Of a stretch of DNA of 64,000 bases, positions 54,968 through 62,949 are shown piece after piece. The DNA is from JAMQKA01 sp043951865 (GTDB lineage: Bacteria; Bacteroidota; Rhodothermia; Balneolales; Balneolaceae). The stretch spans positions 1-64,000 of the forward strand of contig NZ_JBINJF010000017.1 in NCBI RefSeq assembly GCF_043951865.1, given 5' to 3'. The translations under genes and the position numbers were made by a program. Below the pieces are notes generated by a model. The model was not told where the DNA came from. It made no database searches and saw nothing but the letters and a program-made list of their open reading frames with translations. The stretch's first letter is position 1. Every line of letters begins with the position of its first letter.

Positions 54968-55480
54968 ATGCGGAAGATCGTTGTTCTCCTTATGCTCTGT
55001 ATCCTGCCCTTTTCCCTTGCGGGATGCTACAGCTACAGTTTTACCGGTACCTCCATCCCCGAGGGGGTCAACTCCATCTATATACCGTTTTTTGCCGACC
55101 AGTCGAACAGCAGCATCGGCAATTTGAGCGATCAGCTTAACCAGGTGCTCATTGAGCGGTTTGTCAATCAAACAAGACTGCAGCTAGCCAATTCCAGAAG
55201 CGATGCCGACGCGGTTCTCGAGGGACAGATTATAAACTACACCAACCAGCCTTTTAGTGTTACCGGAGAGGAGGAGACTTCCCAAAACCAGGTGACCGTC
55301 ACGGTGCGTGCCACCTATCAATATACCAGTGAAGAGCAGCCGGAATGGAATCAGCAGTTTTCGGGGCAGGCTACCTACGATCCCAACGAGAATCCGATTG
55401 AAGGCGAAGAAATTGCCGCCGCTGAAGCGATCGAACAAGTGGTCAATAACATGTTTAACGACGCAGTCAGCGACTGGTAA
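54968..55480 (+). CDS. lptE: LPS-assembly lipoprotein LptE-like
   Basis: About 170 residues from the ATG at 54968, which yields the lipoprotein signal MRKIVVLLMLCILPFSLAGC. Upstream in-frame starts (54770, 54884) give no signal peptide. The mature sequence YSYSFTGTSIPEGVNSIYIP, then FADQSNSSIGNLSDQLNQ and LEGQIINYTNQPFSVTGEEE, is the LptE pattern found in Bacteroidota-type genomes. LptE plugs the LptD barrel and guides LPS to the outer leaflet. It follows the sigma-54 activator by about 110 nt. Confidence 0.85.
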   Translation: MRKIVVLLMLCILPFSLAGCYSYSFTGTSIPEGVNSIYIPFFADQSNSSIGNLSDQLNQVLIERFVNQTRLQLANSRSDADAVLEGQIINYTNQPFSVTGEEETSQNQVTVTVRATYQYTSEEQPEWNQQFSGQATYDPNENPIEGEEIAAAEAIEQVVNNMFNDAVSDW

Positions 55481-55650
55481 CATCAAACGTAGATCCGGAT
55501 CTCAAAATATGTTGATTGTTATCTGATGCTGTTTGTATTATTGGGATCCCTTGTATTGCCGTTGGGAGGTGAACAACTGTATTTCCCGGCATAAGACATG
55601 CTCCACCCGGCCTGTGAGATTATAACTATCGACTCAAACAATCATACCCC

Positions 55651-56289
55651 ATGGCGGATTTTCCTTTCAACATACCACAGTCACTTGCTAACTATGCCGA
55701 GCAGTTTGAAGATGATCCGCTGAAAAGTACGAACAGGCTCAAAAAACACCTCGAAAGCCGGGGACCGGATGCCGTCGGGCACTTCCTGCTGGCCTGGTTC
55801 TACCACCTCAAGGGACGCAGCGACCTGGCTGTTGAGCAGGCACTGAAGGCGAAGGCGTATGCCCCGGGCAGCCCGTTCCTGGAAAAATTGCACTATTATA
55901 TGTCTCATCCAGACACCTTTGCCGCCTGGACACCTGAGCATATTTCTGAATATTCATCCCAAAAATACCGGCCACAAAAAGGACCTGAACCGATTTTAGA
56001 TCTCGACAACTTGATTGCCCGGTTATCAGAGGTTGACTCCGAACCTATCTCCATATCGGAACGTGAAACCAAACTCAGATCTCACCCGGTCAGGTCAAAA
56101 GACGAGGATGAGGTTGATGACATCGCCTCTGAAACGCTGGCAAAAATTCATGAAACGCAGGGAAAAACCGAAGCTGCAATCCGTACCTACGAACGCTTAA
56201 AACGGCTGAATAGCGACAAAAAAACGTACTACGATGAGCAGATCGAACGCCTGAAAAAGCAGTTGAACGCATCAGACGAAGAGGAGTAA
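55651..56289 (+). CDS. TPR-like hypothetical protein
   Basis: 212 residues, helical, with two tetratricopeptide-like segments: one near 45-75 (GHFLLAWFYHLKGRSDLAVEQALKAKAY, in part) and one near 165-195 (TLAKIHETQGKTEAAIRTYERLKRLN, in part). A charged acidic linker joins them. It has no signal peptide. TPR repeats mediate protein contacts; the partner is unknown. It is the third gene downstream of the sigma-54 activator. Confidence 0.75.
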   Translation: MADFPFNIPQSLANYAEQFEDDPLKSTNRLKKHLESRGPDAVGHFLLAWFYHLKGRSDLAVEQALKAKAYAPGSPFLEKLHYYMSHPDTFAAWTPEHISEYSSQKYRPQKGPEPILDLDNLIARLSEVDSEPISISERETKLRSHPVRSKDEDEVDDIASETLAKIHETQGKTEAAIRTYERLKRLNSDKKTYYDEQIERLKKQLNASDEEE

Positions 56290-56300
56290 CTTCTCTCCTG

Positions 56301-56936
56301 CTATCCTTTTATAAACGGGTTGTTCGCCTTTTCATGGCCCACTGTTGTTTTAGGTCCATGTCCCGGGTAGATCTCCGTGTCGTCTGGCAGACTGTAGAGT
56401 TGCGTTCTGATGGAATGTTCCAGCGTGTTGAAGTCGCCCTTGTAAAGATCCGTGCGACCGATCCCCTCCCGGAAGAGTGTATCGCCCGCTATGAGCTTTC
56501 CCTCTACAGGCAGGTACAGCACAACGTGGTCGGGCGCGTGTCCCGGTGTGTACCGCACATCAAAAGTAAATGGACCCAATTTCCAGTTTTCTGATATCGG
56601 CAGCCGGCTCGGAACTGTCTCAATCGGTTCCACGTCAAAACCAAACATCTGGGCCTGGGAGGAATAGTTTTCCCACAGGTAGCGGTCTTTGTCGCTCAGG
56701 TAAACCGGAACCTCGAACTCCTTCAACACCCGGTTTAAGCCCAGAATGTGATCGACATGAGCGTGTGTTAATACGATTGCCTGCAGCGTCCCGGATTGAC
56801 TTGCCAGCTCTTTTTTGCACTCGTTGAATTCAGATTCCTCATAAAATCCGGGATCAACAAGGATCGCTGCATTATCCCTTGTCAGCAGGTATGTGTTTTC
56901 GGCAAAGGGTCCGACGTTGTATTGGTATAGCTGCAT
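56301..56936 (-). CDS. MBL-fold hydrolase (glyoxalase II-like)
   Basis: 211 residues with the complete metallo-beta-lactamase metal motif LTHAHVDHILGL (HxHxDH) and further ligands in YTPGHAPDHV (His), IAGDTLF (Asp) and YPGHGPKT (His). It resembles the glyoxalase II-like group that hydrolyses thioesters. The substrate is unknown. It converges with the TPR-like gene and is likely transcribed alone. Confidence 0.88.
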   Translation of the reverse strand: MQLYQYNVGPFAENTYLLTRDNAAILVDPGFYEESEFNECKKELASQSGTLQAIVLTHAHVDHILGLNRVLKEFEVPVYLSDKDRYLWENYSSQAQMFGFDVEPIETVPSRLPISENWKLGPFTFDVRYTPGHAPDHVVLYLPVEGKLIAGDTLFREGIGRTDLYKGDFNTLEHSIRTQLYSLPDDTEIYPGHGPKTTVGHEKANNPFIKG

Positions 56937-57060
56937 TGTTCAGTTATGTATTGATCGGTGCGGGGTATAAGTGGACGGGGTTATTCTTCCGGTTCGGCCA
57001 ATAAAAAAAGGATGCAGAAACGAGTCCTGCACCCTTCAGTATCGCTCTGAAATAGAAAAC

Positions 57061-57276
57061 CTAATCTTTGTTGCCGTAGCGCTTGTGGAAGCGGTCGATA
57101 CGGTCGGCTTTTTTCTGAACTTTCAGGTTGTCGGTATAGAACGGATGGTTTTTGGAATCGACTTCGCTGCGGTAAACGCCATCTTCGGTGTCAAGCGTGC
57201 TGCGTGTCTTGAATTCGCTGCCATCACTCATAACAACCGTAATTTCGTGATAGTCGGGGTGAATTCCTTTTTTCAT
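57061..57276 (-). CDS. rpmE2: 50S ribosomal protein L31, type B
   Basis: 71 residues, MKKGIHPDYHEITVVMSDG then SEFKTRSTLDTEDGVYRSEV, the type B (zinc-free) L31, ending KKADRIDRFHKRYGNKD. The four cysteines of the zinc-type L31 are absent. It belongs to the large ribosomal subunit near the central protuberance. A good promoter of the local type lies upstream at 57314-57344. Confidence 0.95.
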   Translation of the reverse strand: MKKGIHPDYHEITVVMSDGSEFKTRSTLDTEDGVYRSEVDSKNHPFYTDNLKVQKKADRIDRFHKRYGNKD

Positions 57277-57313
57277 GATTGTAAAACTCTTTTTGCCTTT
57301 GATTTTGAGTGGT

Positions 57314-57344
57314 CAAATATACGAGGAACTGACGGGTTATGCAA
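57314..57344 (-). promoter_or_regulatory. rpmE2 promoter (TTG-N20-TATATTTG)
   Basis: On the minus strand, TTG (57344-57342), a 20-nt spacer and TATATTTG (57321-57314), matching the -33/-7 pattern of the Bacteroidota housekeeping sigma factor. Transcription would start about 30 nt before the ATG. Confidence 0.65.
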
Positions 57345-57585
57345 TGCCGGGAAGGCACTTACCCATGGCAACAGGGAACAGCTCGCACTATTATGCTGAT
57401 ATGTTACCGACAATAAAAGGTGCCAATGTTTCACCAGGAAATGTGTTCCGCATCATGGCGAACAAAATGGCCGGTACGCAGAGAGAAGTTCACAAACGCC
57501 TGCTGCCAGGTTAAAAGCGATCCGTTCAACGGTGTTCTTTATCCTTAGCCGTTTTGACCGGGACGCTCCGTACCGGTAACGGCCT

Positions 57586-58476
57586 TTATCCCGGATAAAT
57601 CGACTTCTTGGCTGCCAGCAGCGTATTTTTCATCAGCATGGCTACAGTCATGGGCCCCACCCCGCCGGGAACGGGGGTTATCCAGCTGGCTTTTTCCCTG
57701 ACGCTCTCGAAGTGGCAGTCGCCCACCAACTTGTAGCCTTTTTCACGGGTTTCGTCCGCCACGCGGTTTATCCCCACATCAATCACCACAACGCCCTCCT
57801 TAACCATCTCTCCCTTGATCAGGTTGGGCTGGCCGGCCGCAACAATAATGATATCGGCCGCAATCGTATGCTGGGTAAGATCCTTGGTATATTTATGGCA
57901 GATGGTAGTAGTGGCTTTTCCCTCGGAATGCTCGCGGGAAAGCATAATCGAAACGGGGGTTCCCACGATATTGCTGGCCCCCACCACCACTGCATGCTTG
58001 CTCTTGGTAGGTATGCTGTAATATTTCAACAGCTCAAAAATACCGGCCGGGGTACACGACCGAAACGTGGGTTGTCCCACGGCCAGCCGTCCCACATTCA
58101 TCGGGTGGAATCCGTCCACATCCTTGCGGTAGTCGATCGACTCGATGACATCGTGCGACGACAGGTGGCTGGGAAGGGGAAGCTGCACCAGAATACCATC
58201 CACATCATCATTTTGATTGCACTGGCGGACCGTTTTCTTAAGCTCTTTGGCAGAGACCGTGTCGGGGAGTCGCAGGGTGTCGGTTTCAATACCCACTTCC
58301 TTGCAGGCTTTCGTTTTCGCCCCGATGTAAGTGTTGGAGGCCGGATTATTTCCGATAAGAATAGCTTGTAAAAATGGCGGGCGATGGCCCTCGTCAACCC
58401 AGTCTTTTACATCCTGGCGGACTTCATCCCGGAGTTCTGATGCAACCTTGCTGCCGTCAATAATTTTTGCTGACAT
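57586..58476 (-). CDS. folD: methylenetetrahydrofolate dehydrogenase/cyclohydrolase
   Basis: 296 residues with the FolD signatures: PPFLQAILIGNNPASNTYIGAK in part (catalytic Lys region with K near 54 and Y near 50), DGILVQLPLP, and PVPGGVGPMTVAMLMKNTL near the C-terminus. The enzyme interconverts methylene-, methenyl- and formyl-tetrahydrofolate using NADP+. It appears to be transcribed alone. Confidence 0.96.
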   Translation of the reverse strand: MSAKIIDGSKVASELRDEVRQDVKDWVDEGHRPPFLQAILIGNNPASNTYIGAKTKACKEVGIETDTLRLPDTVSAKELKKTVRQCNQNDDVDGILVQLPLPSHLSSHDVIESIDYRKDVDGFHPMNVGRLAVGQPTFRSCTPAGIFELLKYYSIPTKSKHAVVVGASNIVGTPVSIMLSREHSEGKATTTICHKYTKDLTQHTIAADIIIVAAGQPNLIKGEMVKEGVVVIDVGINRVADETREKGYKLVGDCHFESVREKASWITPVPGGVGPMTVAMLMKNTLLAAKKSIYPG

Positions 58477-58510
58477 TAAACCTCTGTTAATTGTTTTGAT
58501 TATGGGTACT

Positions 58511-58652
58511 AGAGACCTTTACAAAACCGTTGTTTTGGCGAACCTCTGTATTTTCGCGAATTTGAAATCCTCACATATAGCAAATAAGCTCCGGGGTCAA
58601 ATTCGCTCAAGCGTTGACTTGACCAAAACCCCTGGTTTTTCAAAGCCCTCTA
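58511..58652 (+). repeat. family B intergenic repeat, copy B3
   Basis: Begins agagacctttacaaaaccgt then tgttttggcgaacctctgta, and ends gaccaaaacccctggttttt caaagccctc. It is about 35 bp longer in the centre than copy B1. It fills most of the gap between folD and the NtrC-type gene. Confidence 0.7.
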
Positions 58653-58792
58653 CTGATAAAAACTGGATTATATTGCTGATTTAGCTCTATCGCACGTTTG
58701 TGCGAAATACGGATTCAACCAGAAATTCAGCTTTTCCCACCATTAGCCTATTCTATAATACCGGCGCACCTTTCGCAGAGGTGAAAATAGTT

Positions 58793-60172
58793 TTACCGTT
58801 CGATATCATATTTTTTCATTTTGGTATACATGTGGCTTCGCTGAATGTCGATCGCTTCGGCTGTCTGGGAGATGTTCCAGTCGTTTTCTTCCAATTTTCG
58901 GACCAAAAATAATCGTTCTGCAGCTTCTTTGAAATCCTGAAATGTCTGGTTTTCCCGGATGAGATTCTCCTCCCGGCGGTTCGTGGTGGTATGCCGTGCA
59001 GAGGCCATCTGAGCCACGTCATCCTTCGTAATCGCAGAATCATTAACCAGCAATCCCAGCCGCTCCACCGCATTTTGAAGTTCACGAACATTGCCGGACC
59101 ACGGAAGCGTTGCCAGTTCTTCCAGGGCCTCCCCGGTGAATTCAATTCCGGAAAATACGATATCCTCGTCGGCCAGCTGCCGGAGGTAATGTTGAGCGAG
59201 CATCGGGATATCCTTTCTTCTTTTTCTGAGTGGCGGCACATGGATCGGCAGCACATTGATCCGGTGATACAGATCCTCCCGGAAGTTGCCCTCTTCAATT
59301 TCTTCGACCAGTTCCTTGTTAGTTGCCGCAATCACCCGCACATCCACTTGAATCTTTTCGGTGCCCCCTACCCGGGTGACCGTATTTTCCTGGAGGGCAC
59401 GCAGTACTTTGGCCTGCGCATCCATGCTCATATCGCCAATCTCATCCAGGAAAAGCGTGCCGCCGTCGGCCTGTTCAAATTTTCCGATTCGCCGACTCGT
59501 TGCCCCCGTAAACGCCCCTTCTTCATGACCAAAAAGCTCGCTTTCGAGGAGTTCACCGGGAATCGCCGCACAGTTAACATCCACAAAAGTCCCCCCGCAT
59601 CGCCTGCTTTTTTCGTGAATCCAGCGGGCTACCAGCTCTTTACCCGTACCGTTTTCGCCGGTGATGAGAACCCTGGAATTTGTGGGGGCCACCTTGTCAA
59701 TGGTTTGCTTGATCTGGCATATAGCCTCACTTTCCCCGATAATTGGAGGGACCTGCGGCAGCCTGGAACGCATATTCCTGTTTTCCTGCTGCAGGTTGTG
59801 CCGTTCAATAGCGTTTCGCACGCTCACCAGCAGGCGATTCAAGTCGGGTGGCTTCTCAATAAAGTCGAAGGCCCCCAGCTTGGTCGCCTTCACAGCGATT
59901 TCGATGTTGCCATGTCCCGAGATCATTATAACGGGAAATTCATGGCCTTCATCCCGGATGCCCTGCAGCACCTCCATGCCATCCATTCCCTGCATCTTTA
60001 TATCCAGCAGCAACAGGTCGGGCTGCTGTCGTTCGATTCGTTCGAGCGTATCGGGGCCGCTTTCCGCCTCCGAAACGGTATATCCCTCAAACTCCAGGAT
60101 ATCCCTAAGCGAGTTTCGAATGCTCTTCTCGTCGTCGGTTACCAGGATATGTATGCCGGAGTTATCTGCCAT
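58793..60172 (-). CDS. NtrC-family sigma-54 response regulator
   Basis: 459 residues: a receiver domain (1-120; VTDDEKSIRNSL, phosphoacceptor Asp in LLLLDIKMQGMDG, near 57), an AAA+ domain (about 142-385; Walker A GENGTGKE, GAFTGA loop, Walker B GGTLFLDEIGD) and a Fis-type HTH (about 420-459; TAEAIDIQRSHMYTKMKKY). It activates sigma-54 promoters when phosphorylated. No histidine kinase is adjacent, so its partner is elsewhere. The dacB gene, on the same strand, lies just upstream. Confidence 0.95.
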   Translation of the reverse strand: MADNSGIHILVTDDEKSIRNSLRDILEFEGYTVSEAESGPDTLERIERQQPDLLLLDIKMQGMDGMEVLQGIRDEGHEFPVIMISGHGNIEIAVKATKLGAFDFIEKPPDLNRLLVSVRNAIERHNLQQENRNMRSRLPQVPPIIGESEAICQIKQTIDKVAPTNSRVLITGENGTGKELVARWIHEKSRRCGGTFVDVNCAAIPGELLESELFGHEEGAFTGATSRRIGKFEQADGGTLFLDEIGDMSMDAQAKVLRALQENTVTRVGGTEKIQVDVRVIAATNKELVEEIEEGNFREDLYHRINVLPIHVPPLRKRRKDIPMLAQHYLRQLADEDIVFSGIEFTGEALEELATLPWSGNVRELQNAVERLGLLVNDSAITKDDVAQMASARHTTTNRREENLIRENQTFQDFKEAAERLFLVRKLEENDWNISQTAEAIDIQRSHMYTKMKKYDIER

Positions 60173-60180
60173 CTTCGATT

Positions 60181-61668
60181 CTAGTAGGACTCATATATTT
60201 GCATCAACAGTTGCTGGTGAAGCCAGTCAATATAAGAAGTTTTGTTTGTGTAATTATTGGTATATATGCTGAAAACCAGCTTTTTCCCGGAGCGCGCCCG
60301 CATATACCCGCTGATTGCCCGCACCCCGGAGACATACCCCGTCTTCCCGCTTACATTGCGCTCCAGCGGTGTCCCCCGAAACCGATGTTCCAGCGTTCCG
60401 TTGAAACCGGCAACAGCCAGGCTCTTTTCATATGCCGGGAATTCAGGATGCTCCTGCATAACAGAAAGAAAATTCGTTAAATCGTCGGGCTTCAACAGCG
60501 TGGAGGAGGACATCCCCGACCCGTCGCTCAACTCAACATCCGTGGTATCCATGCCCGCGGTGTGGGCGAACTCCTCCACCAGGCCGATTCCCAGGTCAGT
60601 GGAGCCCTGGACGCCGTACTTTTCGGCAGCAGCCGTCTTCAGCATCATCTCTGTATAAAAGTTGCTGCTTTCGGTGTTCACTTCCACCAGCAGTTCCGAA
60701 AGCGGCGGCGAATCGTGCCGGGCCAACACCCGAAACCGATCGCTGCTCCAGTTCCTCGGCTGGCTGTCAATGATGATCTGGCCGGTAATGTCGATGCCGC
60801 TGTCTTCCAGGTACTTGTTAAAGGTATCCATAAAAAAGAGCGGTGCATTCATGATCGAGAGAGACTCCTCCTCGTAGTAGCCCTTCGGCAGCTTGCTGCC
60901 CAGCACAATAGTGTTGGTTCCCAGCATGCGGCGGTAGAACTCATCATATTCGGTATTGGGCGGAGCGATCGTCTGCTCGTTTATAAAGTCAACATAATCG
61001 GTGTCGAAGGGGAACCACTGAATTCGGGGCGTCTCCCCCACTTCGTCATCGGCAAACACCTGGAGATCCACGGCGTTGTTGTTGAACGAAAGTGCGCTGA
61101 TCTCCACCCCGTAGTAGAAGGAAAGATCCTCCCAGCTCCACCCTTTTGGATACGGCTGCTGATCAAAATAGGAGTCATTCCCGATCAGATTTCCTTCCAC
61201 CCGGCGGATCCCGAGCGAGTCCAGCTGGTTGGCGATCTCTTCGAATACGTGGAAGCGGTGTTCGTGGTAAAAACGGCCCGAAATGGACGGATCACCCGAA
61301 CCGCGAACGATGAGATCCCCTTTCCAGACTTCTCCCCGCTGCTCTCCCATTCCATAAATATACGTCTGATACCGAAAATCGGATCCCAGCTGGTCGAGGA
61401 TGGCTGCCGAAGTCAGCAACTTGAGGTTGGAAGCCGGGCGCACGAGTTTGTCGTGGTTATGCCCCACCAGCAGCCGGCCGGTACTGTCCTTGACCGTAAC
61501 CGACCAAAAAGCATCGCCCGCACTGCTCTGCTCAACAATGGATACAAGATCCGGCGTCCGGGGCTGGGCAAAGAGCGGGCCGATGGCAACCAGAAGTGCC
61601 AAGACGGCCAATCCCGCCGTTTGTTTGAACATTCTTTTTATATCCATGTCAATTTTAGTGATAACCAT
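60181..61668 (-). CDS. dacB: D-alanyl-D-alanine carboxypeptidase/endopeptidase (PBP4 type)
   Basis: 495 residues with a signal peptide (to about residue 35, ending LFAQ) and the three PBP motifs: SxxK in RPASNLKLLTS (Ser 80, Lys 83), SxN-like in DGSGMSSS, and KTG in VSGKTGYVSG. The enzyme trims peptidoglycan peptides in the periplasm. ATG at 61668 opens the frame; an ATG seven codons later is also possible. It lies 12 nt after the PTS IIA gene and 8 nt before the NtrC-type gene, so the three are probably co-transcribed. Confidence 0.93.
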   Translation of the reverse strand: MVITKIDMDIKRMFKQTAGLAVLALLVAIGPLFAQPRTPDLVSIVEQSSAGDAFWSVTVKDSTGRLLVGHNHDKLVRPASNLKLLTSAAILDQLGSDFRYQTYIYGMGEQRGEVWKGDLIVRGSGDPSISGRFYHEHRFHVFEEIANQLDSLGIRRVEGNLIGNDSYFDQQPYPKGWSWEDLSFYYGVEISALSFNNNAVDLQVFADDEVGETPRIQWFPFDTDYVDFINEQTIAPPNTEYDEFYRRMLGTNTIVLGSKLPKGYYEEESLSIMNAPLFFMDTFNKYLEDSGIDITGQIIIDSQPRNWSSDRFRVLARHDSPPLSELLVEVNTESSNFYTEMMLKTAAAEKYGVQGSTDLGIGLVEEFAHTAGMDTTDVELSDGSGMSSSTLLKPDDLTNFLSVMQEHPEFPAYEKSLAVAGFNGTLEHRFRGTPLERNVSGKTGYVSGVRAISGYMRARSGKKLVFSIYTNNYTNKTSYIDWLHQQLLMQIYESY

Positions 61669-61680
61669 GTCCCCCGTTAT

Positions 61681-62151
61681 TCAGCCCCCGAAATGCGCTT
61701 TTTCTTCCTCCTCGAACACCCCGATAATCTCATCAGCCGTAGTGCAGCTGGTCAGCCGGTTCCTGAAATCGGTATTATTCATTAAACGTGAAATCTTGCT
61801 CAACATTTTGATATGCAGGCTGTTGCTCGATTGGGGTCCCACGAGCATAAAAACCAGTTTTACCGGCTGCCCGTCTACCGCTTCATAATCGATCTGGTCT
61901 TTGAGAATCGCAAATGCGGCGTAATTATCGTCAATTCCCTCCGCCTTGCCGTGCGGAATGGCGAGCCCTTTGCCCACGCCGGTAGACATAATTTTTTCGC
62001 GTTCCAGGACCGCCTCCCGTATCGCCTCAAGCTCCTCCGCTCCCACCTGCGACTGCAGCGAGTCGACCAGCTTGTTCAAAACTTCGATTTTATCTTCGGC
62101 TTCCAGGTTGGGAATTACATTTTCGGTATGCAGCAAGCTGACGATATTCAT
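61681..62151 (-). CDS. ptsN: PTS IIA (PtsN/EIIA-Ntr-like) protein
   Basis: 156 residues of the fructose/nitrogen IIA family, with the phosphorylatable His in GLAIPHGKAEG (near 68) and the FMLVGPQSSNSLHIKMLSKIS region (in part). No PTS permease or HPr gene is in view, so the protein is probably regulatory, as EIIA-Ntr is. It heads a transcript with dacB and the NtrC-type regulator. Confidence 0.88.
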   Translation of the reverse strand: MNIVSLLHTENVIPNLEAEDKIEVLNKLVDSLQSQVGAEELEAIREAVLEREKIMSTGVGKGLAIPHGKAEGIDDNYAAFAILKDQIDYEAVDGQPVKLVFMLVGPQSSNSLHIKMLSKISRLMNNTDFRNRLTSCTTADEIIGVFEEEEKAHFGG

Positions 62152-62280
62152 GCAGATCTGTTGTTACAACATTAGGTTTTCTGTTCGGGGTAAAATATAC
62201 TCATCGTTTATCTTTTGATACAATTATTAAACCTTTAGCAGCAAGCTTTTTGAATCTAGGTAAAATTCTTATCCTCCAGC

Positions 62281-62949
62281 ATGGATAAACTAAAAGGTAT
62301 ATGGGCCGTTTTCGGGAAAGATCTCAAAACCGAATTCCGCTCTCGATATGTCATAAATACTGTTTTTGCCTTTGTGGGGGCGGCAATGCTCCTTATTCTG
62401 TTCTCCCTGCGTGCCGAACAGCTGCCCCCGACCCCCAAAAGCGGCATCGTGTGGATTGTGATCCTGTTCGCCGCACTCTCCAGCCTCTCCCGTTCATTTG
62501 TGATGGAAACCGAGCGCCTGACCTATGACCTGCTGCGGCTCCACGGGCAGGCCTCGGAGGTGTTCCTGGGCAAATTATCCTTCAACTTTTTCTTCACTCT
62601 TTTTGTGAACATCGTGACGTTCGCGCTCTATATTTTTCTGCTGGGCATACCTGTTTCAAATTATGGTGCGTTATTATTGACTCTTATTTTGGGCACAGCC
62701 GGTCTCTCGGGCGTCGCTACAATGCTGGCAGCCATTGTTTCGCAGGCAGATCGCAAAGGGGCAATTTTTTCGGTACTCAGCATTCCACTTTTTTTTCCCT
62801 TACTTTTGGTGCTTATACGAGCTACCAAGGCCGCTCTTTTTGAGGGCGCAGGCGGCTCTTTTGCCGACGATCTGGCAGCCCTTGTCGGCTATGCCGGTGT
62901 TACTATTTCAGCGGGAATTCTACTTTTTGACTATATCTGGGAAGAATGA
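62281..62949 (+). CDS. ccmB: heme exporter CcmB
   Basis: 222 residues with six predicted membrane helices and the CcmB sequence pattern (FGKDLKTEFRSRY at the start; LSSLSRSFVMETERLTYDLLRL, in part; a glycine-rich third helix). CcmB is the membrane part of the CcmABCD complex of cytochrome c maturation in the inner membrane. No other ccm gene is in the window. Its stop overlaps the holB start (ATGA). Confidence 0.9.
   Translation: MDKLKGIWAVFGKDLKTEFRSRYVINTVFAFVGAAMLLILFSLRAEQLPPTPKSGIVWIVILFAALSSLSRSFVMETERLTYDLLRLHGQASEVFLGKLSFNFFFTLFVNIVTFALYIFLLGIPVSNYGALLLTLILGTAGLSGVATMLAAIVSQADRKGAIFSVLSIPLFFPLLLVLIRATKAALFEGAGGSFADDLAALVGYAGVTISAGILLFDYIWEE

Noticed and set aside
58991..60184. 397-residue plus-strand frame antisense to the NtrC-type regulator
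   Set aside because: The minus strand encodes a complete, motif-rich regulator; the antisense frame has no family features.
60562..61785. 407-residue plus-strand frame antisense to dacB
   Set aside because: Same reason: dacB carries all three PBP motifs and a signal peptide.
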